Source: Flavobacteriaceae bacterium (GTDB lineage: Bacteria > Bacteroidota > Bacteroidia > Flavobacteriales > Flavobacteriaceae). Taken from it: a DNA stretch of 64,000 bases. The translations under genes and the position numbers were made by a program. Below are positions 56,428 to 64,000 of this stretch, piece by piece (position 1 is the stretch's first letter; every line of letters starts with the position of its first letter). Below the pieces are notes generated by a model. It saw nothing but the letters and a program-made list of their open reading frames with translations. It was not told the origin of the DNA and searched no databases. The stretch covers positions 62,001 to 126,000 of the forward strand of contig JAKISG010000002.1 of assembly GCA_021648755.1 (NCBI GenBank), written 5' to 3'.

Positions 56428-57660
56428 ATGAAAGAATTACTAAAAAAATACGAAAATAAAAAACCAGAAATTGTCTTTCATTGGCAAGATCAAGAAACAG
56501 AAGCAGAAGGGTGGACGGTAATAAACTCACTTAGAGGCGGTGCAGCAGGAGGAGGAACAAGAATGCGTAAAGGCCTAGATAAGAATGAAGTACTTTCATT
56601 AGCAAAAACAATGGAAGTTAAATTCACCGTTTCTGGACCAGCAATTGGTGGTGCAAAATCAGGTATAAATTTTGACCCAAGAGACCCGAGAAAAAAAGGT
56701 GTTTTAGAGCGTTGGTATAAAGCAGTTACACCACTTTTAAAATATTATTACGGTACAGGAGGTGATTTAAATGTCGATGAAATTCACGATGTAATACCAA
56801 TAACCGAAAGTTGTGGTGTTTGGCATCCGCAAGAAGGGATTTTTAACGGTCATTTTAAACCAACTGAAGCAGATAAAATTAACCGAATTGGTCAATTAAG
56901 AATGGGTGTTATTAAAATAATTGAAGACCAAATATATACACCAGACTTATCAAAAAAATATACCGTTGCAGACATGCTAACTGGCTACGGCGTTGCCAAA
57001 GCCGTAAAACATTATTACGATATTTACGGTGGTAATTTAGAAGGTAAAAGAGCTATTATTCAAGGTTTTGGTAATGTTGGGTCATCTGCCGCTTTTTACC
57101 TAACACAATTAGGCGTTAAAGTTGTAGGCATCATTGATAGAGTTGGTGGCTTAATTAAAGAAGATGGATTTACTTTTAACGAAATTATAAAACTATTTAA
57201 AGATAAAAAAGGAAATACTTTAGCAGCAGATAACCTAATTCCTTTTAATGAAATGAACGAAAGAATTTGGTCTTTACCAACAGAAATATTTATTCCTGCA
57301 GCAGCTTCTCGTTTAATAACAAAAGACCAAATTTCAAAAATGATTAAAACAGGTTTAGAAGTAATTTCTCCAGGCGCAAATGTCCCTTTTGCGGATAAAG
57401 AAATTTTTTTTGGACCAATAATGGAATATACTGATACAGAAATAAGTTTGCTACCCGATTTTATTTCAAATTGCGGTATTGCAAGAGTTTTTGCCTACTT
57501 AATGGAGTCTCGTGTTGAATTACCAATGCAAGATAAAGCTATATTTGAAGACACATCAAATATTATTAAAAATGCAATTCAAAAAATATACAATTTAAAC
57601 ACAAGCAAAACAAATATTTGTAAAACTGCATTCGAAATTGCTCTACAAAAATTAATTTAA
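56428..57660 (+). CDS. Glu/Leu/Phe/Val dehydrogenase
   Basis: 410 aa. GGAAGGGTRM and the catalytic-lysine region SGPAIGGAKSGI (Lys in GGAK), then GGDLNVDE, and the NAD fold IQGFGNVGSSAAFY. It interconverts an amino acid and its 2-oxo acid with ammonia. The sequence matches the Bacteroidetes-specific branch and its substrate is uncertain. TATATTTG at 56377 is the likely promoter. Confidence 0.88.
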   Translation: MKELLKKYENKKPEIVFHWQDQETEAEGWTVINSLRGGAAGGGTRMRKGLDKNEVLSLAKTMEVKFTVSGPAIGGAKSGINFDPRDPRKKGVLERWYKAVTPLLKYYYGTGGDLNVDEIHDVIPITESCGVWHPQEGIFNGHFKPTEADKINRIGQLRMGVIKIIEDQIYTPDLSKKYTVADMLTGYGVAKAVKHYYDIYGGNLEGKRAIIQGFGNVGSSAAFYLTQLGVKVVGIIDRVGGLIKEDGFTFNEIIKLFKDKKGNTLAADNLIPFNEMNERIWSLPTEIFIPAAASRLITKDQISKMIKTGLEVISPGANVPFADKEIFFGPIMEYTDTEISLLPDFISNCGIARVFAYLMESRVELPMQDKAIFEDTSNIIKNAIQKIYNLNTSKTNICKTAFEIALQKLI

Positions 57661-57804
57661 AACCAATTTTAACATCGCAACTGTAAGGCTCATTTTGTAA
57701 TGCTTAAAAAAATTACTCCATCTATGCATGTTAGATTAAAATGTTTCGTTTTTTTAATTGGGATAAAATATGGTAAGGAACTCTTTATAATTAATTAAAA
57801 ATAA

Positions 57805-57812
57805 TACCTTTG
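57805..57812 (+). promoter_or_regulatory. -7 element of aroC, four bases before its GTG
   Basis: TACCTTTG ends at 57812 and the GTG start is at 57817, which implies an almost leaderless transcript. Confidence 0.6.
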
Positions 57813-57816
57813 TAAG

Positions 57817-58899
57817 GTGAACAGTATAGGTAAAATATTTAAATTAACTACTTTTGGTGAATCTCACGGAACAGCTATCGGCGGAATAATTGATGGTTGC
57901 CCCGCAGGAATCACTTTAGATTTTAACGCGATACAATTAGAATTAAACAGACGTAAACCTGGGCAATCTAAACTAACTACAGCTAGAAAAGAGACAGATA
58001 AAGTACTGTTTTTAGCTGGTTTGTTTGAAGGAAAAACAACTGGAACACCTATTGGCTTTCAGATCAAAAATAAAGATCAAAAATCAAAAGATTATAGCGA
58101 AATTAAAGATGCTTTTAGACCAAGTCATGCTGATTTTACCTATCAAAAAAAATATGGAATTAGAGATTACCGTGGTGGCGGAAGATCTTCTGCTAGAGAA
58201 ACTGCTAATTGGGTTGTAGCTGGCGCAATTGCAAAGCAAGTTTTAAATCACCTTCAAAGTCAAAACCCAATTAAAATAAACGCTTATACCTCTTCCGTTG
58301 GAAATATATATTGCTTAAAACCATATCAAGAATTAGATTTCTCTAAAATCGAAAGTAATATAGTGCGCTGCCCTGACCCTAAATATGCCAATAAAATGAT
58401 CGCATTAATTGCCAGGACTAAGAAAGAAGGAGATACACTTGGCGGAACAATTACTTGTGTTGCAAAAAATGTACCTGTCGGTTTAGGTGAGCCAATATTT
58501 AATAAATTACAAGCACAATTAGGACAAGCTATGCTATCTATAAATTCAGTTAAAGGCTTTGAGTATGGCGCTGGTTTTTGCGCAACAACAATGAAAGGCT
58601 CTGAACATAATGATCTTTTTAATGAAGATGGTAGCACAAAAACAAATCTTTCTGGTGGAATTCAAGGTGGAATTTCTAACGGAATGGATATTTATTTTAG
58701 AGTAGCTTTTAAGCCTGTTGCAACAATTTTACAAACACAAGAAACCATCACTAAAAATGGCAAAAAAACAATTTTAAAACCTAAAGGAAGGCACGATACT
58801 TGCGTAATACCTAGAGCTGTACCTATTGTCGAAGTTCTTACAGCTATGGTTTTAGTTGACTTTTATTTATTACATAAAATAAACTCGAATTGTTCCTAA
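57817..58899 (+). CDS. aroC: Chorismate synthase
   Basis: 360 aa from a GTG ([17 protein letters not shown]). [36 protein letters not shown] and [17 protein letters not shown] are the family signatures; it uses reduced FMN to form chorismate from EPSP, feeding the PabA/PabB step encoded at 8.5-10 kb. The start is fixed by homology, as nothing upstream fits. Confidence 0.95.
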   Translation: MNSIGKIFKLTTFGESHGTAIGGIIDGCPAGITLDFNAIQLELNRRKPGQSKLTTARKETDKVLFLAGLFEGKTTGTPIGFQIKNKDQKSKDYSEIKDAFRPSHADFTYQKKYGIRDYRGGGRSSARETANWVVAGAIAKQVLNHLQSQNPIKINAYTSSVGNIYCLKPYQELDFSKIESNIVRCPDPKYANKMIALIARTKKEGDTLGGTITCVAKNVPVGLGEPIFNKLQAQLGQAMLSINSVKGFEYGAGFCATTMKGSEHNDLFNEDGSTKTNLSGGIQGGISNGMDIYFRVAFKPVATILQTQETITKNGKKTILKPKGRHDTCVIPRAVPIVEVLTAMVLVDFYLLHKINSNCS

Positions 58900-58917
58900 A
58901 AATAATTATTATTTGGT

Positions 58918-59289
58918 TTATTCTTCAGTCTTAATTTTGATTACTTTTCCTTTTTGTTTAAAATTTGAACCTTTAAAATAAGCTTTAAAAGTATATGAGT
59001 TTTTATAGATTCCTGTAATTTTAACAATGAACTCTGTACTATCTAAATCATTTTTAGGGTTTGTTTTTTTTAAGGTGTATTCAAAATCAGATTTCCAATG
59101 AATTAAAAAGGTGTCTTTTTTACCATTAAAGGTTTCTACCTGTGTCGTTTTGTTTCTTGTAGCAAAAGACACTGTTGTATGATCATCTAAAAGCGTTTTA
59201 AACATTCCTGTTTTTATTTGTTCTGGCGTTAGAGCTGAGTTATCACATGAAAAAATAAATAACAAAATAAAAATAAAAAAATACTTCAC
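58918..59289 (-). CDS. Small uncharacterised lipoprotein
   Basis: 123 aa with lipobox (FIFSC-D). The mature part has the start NSALTPEQIKTGMFKTLLDD and the segment KDTFLIHWKSDFEYTL, a pattern common in small Bacteroidetes lipoproteins sometimes mislabelled as topoisomerase. No function assigned. Convergent with aroC. Confidence 0.65.
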   Translation of the reverse strand: MKYFFIFILLFIFSCDNSALTPEQIKTGMFKTLLDDHTTVSFATRNKTTQVETFNGKKDTFLIHWKSDFEYTLKKTNPKNDLDSTEFIVKITGIYKNSYTFKAYFKGSNFKQKGKVIKIKTEE

Positions 59290-59457
59290 CTTAACTGCTT
59301 CTTTATAAATTGAAAATAAAAATCAAATTTACTACATTCTTAATAGAATCTAATATATTTAAAGAAAAATATTATGCAAATACAAATCCTAAAAATAGAT
59401 AAAAAATAATCAAATATTAGTCTGTTAACTTTTTAACAGGTAAAAAAACAGCAACTA

Positions 59458-59493
59458 TAAAGTGGGAAATTTCGATAGAAAAATCCCACTTTA
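59458..59493 (-). terminator. Hairpin after the leucine-rich protein gene
   Basis: A 10-bp perfect stem (59458-59467 with 59484-59493), core AAAGTGGGA/TCCCACTTT. A smaller hairpin CTGTTAA/TTAACAG lies at 59422-59439. The rest of the 245-bp gap is empty. Confidence 0.7.
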
Positions 59494-59534
59494 AAAAATA
59501 TTTATCGAACTATATGAGTACGTTTTTCTTTAAT

Positions 59535-60527
59535 TTACTGAACCATTAATTTTTTGGTTATCTCTGTTTGGTTATCCTTAATTTTTATAAAGTATATGCC
59601 CTGTGATAAGGTTGAAATTTCTAAAGCATTTATACCTTGTATTAAAACTCCCTTTTGTAAAATTTGACCACTAATACTAGATATGATATAGTTAGCATTT
59701 CTGTCCGTTTTTATGTTTACTTGATTTTTTGTTGGGTTTGGGTAAATCAATAAAGAGGTATCAAAAGCAGTATCTGAAACTGACGCTACATTATCACATG
59801 CTGCTTCTGTTTCTACAAAGGTACTTGTAGCATCTATATCTGCCCAGTTTGTAGTGCTATATGTCACATCATCTACAAAAATACAATTTAAGTTTGGGTT
59901 GCCCAGTGTAGAAAAATTAGTAATTGCAGTGTTATTTCCATTTCTTACATCTAAACTAGTTAATAAATTGTTGTCACAATATAAATCTAGTAATTCTACA
60001 TTTTGCGTAAGATCTAAAGTCGTTAATAAATTATTACCGCAAGCCAACAAATCTAAAATTAGGTTTTGTGTAACATCTAAACTGGTTAATTGATTGCCGT
60101 CAAAAATCAACCATTCTAAATTTACATTTTGTGTAACATCTAAACTGGTTAATTGATTGTTACTACAAACAAGGACTCTTAAATTTGGGTTTTGTATAAC
60201 ATCTAAACTGGTTAATTGATTGTTACTACAAGCAAGGAGTATTAAATTTGTGTTTTGTGTAACATTTAAACTGGTTAATTGATTGTCTTGACAAGTCAAA
60301 AACATTAAGGCTGTAAAATCTTCAATACCTGTTAAATCAGAAATATTTTTAGCAGATACATCTAAAAGAATTAATGTATTAATATTAGCTGTAGGTACTT
60401 GTCCGTCATTAGGTATATCATCATAATCAGATAGCGCATCTTCAAAATTAGCATCTGGTATAGCTGTGTATTGTGCATAACTCATTGCACTAATTAAAAG
60501 GGTAAGTAAAAATAGTTTTATTTTCAT
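59535..60527 (-). CDS. Leucine-rich-repeat protein secreted by the type IX system
   Basis: 330 aa. Signal peptide (..MSYAQ), residues ~75-190 in five or six leucine-rich repeats of 21 residues (TSLDVTQNxNLxxLxCxxNQL), then a C-terminal T9SS type A sorting domain (LLIYPNPTKNQVNIKT..GIYFIKIKD.. KKLMVQ). The protein should cross the outer membrane by the type IX secretion system and be fixed at the surface. LRR arrays bind proteins or glycans. A single gene with its own promoter (TATATTTG, 60693-60700 on this strand). Confidence 0.88.
   Translation of the reverse strand: MKIKLFLLTLLISAMSYAQYTAIPDANFEDALSDYDDIPNDGQVPTANINTLILLDVSAKNISDLTGIEDFTALMFLTCQDNQLTSLNVTQNTNLILLACSNNQLTSLDVIQNPNLRVLVCSNNQLTSLDVTQNVNLEWLIFDGNQLTSLDVTQNLILDLLACGNNLLTTLDLTQNVELLDLYCDNNLLTSLDVRNGNNTAITNFSTLGNPNLNCIFVDDVTYSTTNWADIDATSTFVETEAACDNVASVSDTAFDTSLLIYPNPTKNQVNIKTDRNANYIISSISGQILQKGVLIQGINALEISTLSQGIYFIKIKDNQTEITKKLMVQ
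59950..60290. repeat. 63-bp tandem repeats within the LRR gene
   Basis: About five units of 63 bp, each with AACATCTAAACTGGTTAATT on the plus strand. It encodes the 21-residue repeats and drifts at the ends. The near-identical units point to recent duplication, with no spacer, so it is not a CRISPR array. Confidence 0.8.
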
Positions 60528-60692
60528 GATATTTTTATTTAAGGGTTATAATTTAACAAAATTAGGATAAATAATTATCTTTCAAGGTCTAAATTACAAG
60601 TAAATCTTTTTTAGTTCATTTTTTTGTTAAAATATAAAAAGAAATTTTTATTTACATATTGCCCCTTTTGGGTAGTTTAATCACTTGTAGCG

Positions 60693-60719
60693 CAAATATA
60701 AAAACATTTTTTATATTTG
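60693..60719. promoter_or_regulatory. Divergent -7 elements
   Basis: TATATTTG on the minus strand at 60693-60700 (for the LRR gene) and on the plus strand at 60712-60719 (for the acyltransferase). A TTG at 60685-60687 is 24 bp from the second, slightly too far. The elements lie 11 bp apart. Confidence 0.5.
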
Positions 60720-60821
60720 CATAGAATATCCCAATTAACAAACTCAGTTAAAGTGTAAACAATTTTAAATTAAAATGTTTATATTGCAAATTATAAAACA
60801 GTTGTATTAATAAAATTTTTA

Positions 60822-62663
60822 ATGGTAAAAAAAATAGATTTAAAAGATATAGTACAAGATGCTTTAGATGACTCTATACAGCAAATTTCTGCTTCAGACG
60901 CCACTTTTTTATATGCAGAAACTCCTAAAAGTCCAATGCATGTTGGTAGTGTTATTATAGTTGAAGGTTCCTTAAAATTTAATGACTTTAAAAAAATAAT
61001 TGCATCTAAACTACATTATATACCTAAATTTAGAAAAAGACTTTTAAATGTACCTATGCATTTAGATTTTCCGTATTGGGTAGATGATTCTAATTTTGAC
61101 TTAGATCTGCATTTGCACAGAACTAAACTTCCCGACCCATCAAACTGGAAAACACTAAGAGAAATAACAGCATCTTTATTTAGCACACCATTAGATTTAA
61201 GAAGACCGCTATGGTCTATTCATTTTATTGAAGGTATCGATGAAATTCCTCAAATACCAAAAGGCTCCGTAGCTATTTTGTCAAAAGTGCATCACGTTAT
61301 GATTGATGGAAATTCAGGTGTTGGTATTATGGGTATTGTGTTTGATAAAGATAGCAAAAATAAAGATGTAGCCCCGCCAGAACCCAAAGAATTTGAACCA
61401 GAACCTTTACCAGATGAATTAACACTTTTACTAAAAAGTGCCTATGGATTTTTAAAAAACCCTTTAAAAGTCCCTAAATTGGTTGGAAAAACGGCACTTT
61501 CGCTTATTAAAAGCAAAGTAGTAAAAAAAGTAAAAGGTCAAGGATATAATTCAAATAATACATTAACAGTCCCAAAAACCATTTTTAATGGCTCAATTTC
61601 AGCAAAAAGAACTTGGGGAACTGCAATTCTTTCCTTTGATAGAATAAATGTACTTAGAAAACTTGCAGCAGTAAGTATTAACGATATAATTTTAACAATT
61701 TGTGCAGGTGCAATTAGAAAATATTTAATAGAAATAGACAAGTTACCTACATTGCCTTTAGTAGCAAATGTACCAATTTCTATTAGAGTTAAAGATAGTT
61801 CAGAAAGTAAAAAAATGAACAATCAAATATCAAATATGCTTGTTCAAATTGCAACGCACATTAAGAACCCTACAGAACGTCTTGAATTCATACAAGAACA
61901 AACGCAATTAGGCAAAACAAAACATAAAGCTGTTGGCGCAAAATCACTTGCACAAATGGCAAACTCTGTACCTTTTGGTCTAGCAAACTTAGCCGCAGGG
62001 GTCTATAGTAAATATAATATAAAAGAATTACATAGACCGCCATTTAATGTTACAATAACTAATGTTCCAGGACCAAGTGGTATACTATATATAAAAGGTC
62101 ATAAAATTGTTTCTTTGTTTGGTTTAACTCCTGTAGTTGATGGTTTTGGTCTAATAATAGCTGCTTTTAGTTATAATGGTCAAGTAACTATCACAACAAC
62201 TTCGGATTCTAATACTATGCCAGATGTTGATAAGTTTTCTCGCTATATAAGAGAGGCTGCTAATGAACTAGAAGAGGTTATCCAAAAAAGAGGTAAAAAG
62301 AAACCTCTAAATACAATCATTAAAATAAAAAGCACTCCCTTTTTTACAGCCTTAAAAAAACACAGTATTAACCACCCAAAATTTGTTAAAAATCATAGCG
62401 GATTATTTCAAATAGAAGTTGTTTCTAATGATAAAATATCTAATTGGTTAATTGATTTTACAAAAAAAGAAATATTAATAAAGAAACAAAAATCAAAAGA
62501 TGCAAAAGTCATTTTAAACATTACAGATACTATCTTATTTAAATTATATAAACAAGAATTACTATTAGAAGAATTAATAATTCAAAAAAGAATAAAACTT
62601 AAAGGCACAAAAAAAGAAACTAATAAACTACTAAAAATGCTACATGCTTTTTTAAATAGATAA
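60822..62663 (+). CDS. Wax ester synthase / diacylglycerol acyltransferase fused to an SCP2 domain
   Basis: 613 aa. ASDATFLYAETPKSPMHVGS opens the WS/DGAT domain and HHVMIDG (157-163) is its catalytic HHxxxDG motif; NVPGPSG and the C-terminal part of the domain follow to ~485. Residues ~500-613 look like an SCP2 sterol-carrier domain (NWLIDFTKKE, AKVILNITDTILFKLY, IKLKGTK). The enzyme joins fatty acyl-CoA to an alcohol or diacylglycerol, storing neutral lipid. The lipase-like gene 3 bp downstream and the gene at 63605 complete the row. WS/DGAT in Bacteroidetes is uncommon to my knowledge. Confidence 0.85.
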   Translation: MVKKIDLKDIVQDALDDSIQQISASDATFLYAETPKSPMHVGSVIIVEGSLKFNDFKKIIASKLHYIPKFRKRLLNVPMHLDFPYWVDDSNFDLDLHLHRTKLPDPSNWKTLREITASLFSTPLDLRRPLWSIHFIEGIDEIPQIPKGSVAILSKVHHVMIDGNSGVGIMGIVFDKDSKNKDVAPPEPKEFEPEPLPDELTLLLKSAYGFLKNPLKVPKLVGKTALSLIKSKVVKKVKGQGYNSNNTLTVPKTIFNGSISAKRTWGTAILSFDRINVLRKLAAVSINDIILTICAGAIRKYLIEIDKLPTLPLVANVPISIRVKDSSESKKMNNQISNMLVQIATHIKNPTERLEFIQEQTQLGKTKHKAVGAKSLAQMANSVPFGLANLAAGVYSKYNIKELHRPPFNVTITNVPGPSGILYIKGHKIVSLFGLTPVVDGFGLIIAAFSYNGQVTITTTSDSNTMPDVDKFSRYIREAANELEEVIQKRGKKKPLNTIIKIKSTPFFTALKKHSINHPKFVKNHSGLFQIEVVSNDKISNWLIDFTKKEILIKKQKSKDAKVILNITDTILFKLYKQELLLEELIIQKRIKLKGTKKETNKLLKMLHAFLNR

Positions 62664-62666
62664 TAC

Positions 62667-63602
62667 ATGCACTATACAACTAATACATATATTACTAGAG
62701 ATAAGGAAGTCATTTTTTATTACAAATGGGCGGCTAAAACACCTCTTAAAGGTATCGTTCAAATCTCTCATGGTATTGGCGAACACGCTGGGCGCTATCA
62801 CTCTATTGCAAAATTATTGCAAGAACAAGGTTATGAAGTTTACGCTAACGATCATAGAGTTCATGGCAAGAGTGTAAAATCAAAAAAATTTATGGGCATA
62901 TATAAAGGTGCAAATTATTTTGATGATGCTGTAAAAGACATGCGAGAATTAACGTTACTTATTAAAAAAGCACAGCCAAACTATAAGGTTATATTATTTG
63001 GACATAGTATGGGGTCACTTTTAAGCAGAAAATATGTTACAAAATATGGTGATGATTTAACAGCATTAATATTATCTGGAACTGCAAGTTTTAAAAAAGG
63101 ACTTGGTACAATTGGCTTATTTAGTGCAAATATAATTCGAGTTTTCAAGGGAAGAAGTAAAAAAAATAAATTTATTAAATCTATTTCTTTTGCAGAATTT
63201 AATAAAAATTTTAAACCAAACAGAACTGAATTAGATTGGATTAGCACCGATGAAAAGCAAGTAGATATTTTTAAAAATGACCCTTATAGAATAATTGATT
63301 TTTCTCTAAGTATTTTTATAGACCTTATTAAAGGCAGTAAAGAAATTAATACTCAAGAAGCATTTAATGCTACACCTAAATCTTTACCAATATATATATT
63401 TTCAGGCGATAAAGACCCTGTAGGCGATATGGGTAAAGGCGTTAAAAAAGTAGTAAAACAATATTATAAAGCAGGTATTAAAGATTTGACTTTTAAATTA
63501 TATAAAGGCGGAAGACATGAAATGCTTAATGAAACTAATAAAACAGAAGTAGAACGTGACCTAATAACTTGGTTAAACTCACGTATCTCAAACTCAAATT
63601 AA
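62667..63602 (+). CDS. Monoacylglycerol lipase-like alpha/beta hydrolase
   Basis: 311 aa. HGIGEHAGRY is the oxyanion segment of monoacylglycerol lipases/lysophospholipases, GHSMGS carries the nucleophile (Ser114), SGDKDPVG the Asp and GGRHEMLNE the His. It cleaves one acyl chain from a glycerolipid. It lies 3 bp after the acyltransferase gene, so the two are surely one operon; this joins synthesis and breakdown of storage lipid. Confidence 0.88.
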   Translation: MHYTTNTYITRDKEVIFYYKWAAKTPLKGIVQISHGIGEHAGRYHSIAKLLQEQGYEVYANDHRVHGKSVKSKKFMGIYKGANYFDDAVKDMRELTLLIKKAQPNYKVILFGHSMGSLLSRKYVTKYGDDLTALILSGTASFKKGLGTIGLFSANIIRVFKGRSKKNKFIKSISFAEFNKNFKPNRTELDWISTDEKQVDIFKNDPYRIIDFSLSIFIDLIKGSKEINTQEAFNATPKSLPIYIFSGDKDPVGDMGKGVKKVVKQYYKAGIKDLTFKLYKGGRHEMLNETNKTEVERDLITWLNSRISNSN

Positions 63603-63604
63603 AT

Positions 63605-64000
63605 ATGGAAAACACAGAAATACTTTATAAATCATTTCTAAAATTTATAATAGCAATTGTTGTAAATAATAATAAAACTTTAAAGGAAGCAAAAAAAATA
63701 GTTACAAATAAATTTGCTAAACACCCAAATAAAAAATTAATCCATAAATTAATTAATGATACCGAGTTAGGTAAAAAAACATTGGCAACACTCTCAAATA
63801 ATTGCCTAGCCATTTGTGAAGATTTTGGCTCAAACAGAAACTATATTACTTTAGTCATGATACTTAAAACAATTTTAAGCGAAATGCCCGCAGAAAGTAA
63901 AACAACTAAAGTTGCACAAAAAATAGGAACTGATTTTGAAAAAAAAATTACGGAAATAAATGCATCAATAGACGCTCCACCGCTGTATAATATGTTTTTA
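63605..64000 (+). CDS. Uncharacterised protein, cut by window edge
   Basis: At least 132 codons, still open at the end. It begins MENTEILYKSFLKFIIAIVV with no clear signal; the first ~60 residues are helical and basic, then NCLAICEDFGSNRNYITLVM and a tail KTTKVAQKIGTDFEKKITEI. No family recognised. It starts 2 bp after the lipase stop and probably shares its transcript. Confidence 0.6.
   Translation, partial: MENTEILYKSFLKFIIAIVVNNNKTLKEAKKIVTNKFAKHPNKKLIHKLINDTELGKKTLATLSNNCLAICEDFGSNRNYITLVMILKTILSEMPAESKTTKVAQKIGTDFEKKITEINASIDAPPLYNMFL

Noticed and set aside
59950..60290. Short regular repeats that could suggest a CRISPR array
   Set aside because: The units abut without spacers, have a 63-bp period in frame and encode leucine-rich repeats.

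Overview
The window is AT-rich chromosomal DNA of a member of the Bacteroidota, most likely a marine-type Flavobacteriaceae. The grounds are Bacteroidetes-type -7 elements (TAnnTTTG) before many genes, very low GC, a type IX secretion C-terminal sorting domain, an archaeal/eukaryal-type prolyl-tRNA synthetase, many short lipoprotein signals and gene families typical of the group (DUF1573, OmpP1/FadL, a serC-serA-DUF1015 row, an N-terminally extended GAPDH). Most of it is ordinary housekeeping chromosome. I see no prophage, transposase, CRISPR array, tRNA or rRNA.

Layout. 1-4.5 kb: edge of proS, a Gly/Phe- and Arg/Ser-rich lipoprotein, an OmpP1/FadL-like porin, and an OmpA-domain/helix-hairpin-helix pair. 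4.5-10 kb: a cysteine-synthase-like enzyme, a lipoprotein form of oligopeptidase B, a DUF1573 protein and pabA-pabB. 9.9-14.8 kb: the most disturbed stretch. A ~604-bp direct repeat (3' end of pabB plus the start of the next gene) flanks a ~3-kb insert with a lipoprotein, an OmpA-type protein and gene remnants. pabB is whole only on the left and the downstream gene only on the right. 15-18.9 kb: AAA+ ATPase, a large uncharacterised protein and a membrane protein in a row. 18.9-22.9 kb (minus strand): holA, gap, ndk, coaD and the RNase P RNA. 23.2-30.2 kb: ECF sigma factor with a membrane partner, HtrA-type protease, two LPP20-like lipoproteins and an M1 peptidase. 30.2-36.9 kb (minus strand): menE, a flippase, a MATE exporter, an SDR, a purine nucleoside phosphorylase and lpxK. 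37-40.5 kb: a possible small RNA, a lipoprotein, an M14 peptidase and a divergent HTH regulator with repeated palindromic operators. 40.7-49.9 kb: clpB, a transaldolase-like aldolase, three envelope proteins, DUF1456 and a DEAD-box helicase. 50-59.3 kb: serine biosynthesis, HsdR_N protein, aquaporin, rmuC, an amino-acid dehydrogenase and aroC. 59.5-64 kb: a leucine-rich T9SS cargo and a wax-ester/triacylglycerol synthase-SCP2 fusion with a monoacylglycerol-lipase-like enzyme.

The most interesting signals are the duplication/insertion at pabB; sigma-54-like promoters shared by two unrelated secreted proteins with strongly basic, Arg-rich tails; TTACA-N2-TGTAA palindromes on the -7 elements of a regulator and its divergent neighbour, with a related palindrome at a third gene 13 kb away; the lipid-storage gene row at the right end; and a candidate small RNA before 37.3 kb. 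All functions are read from sequence only; no database search was run.
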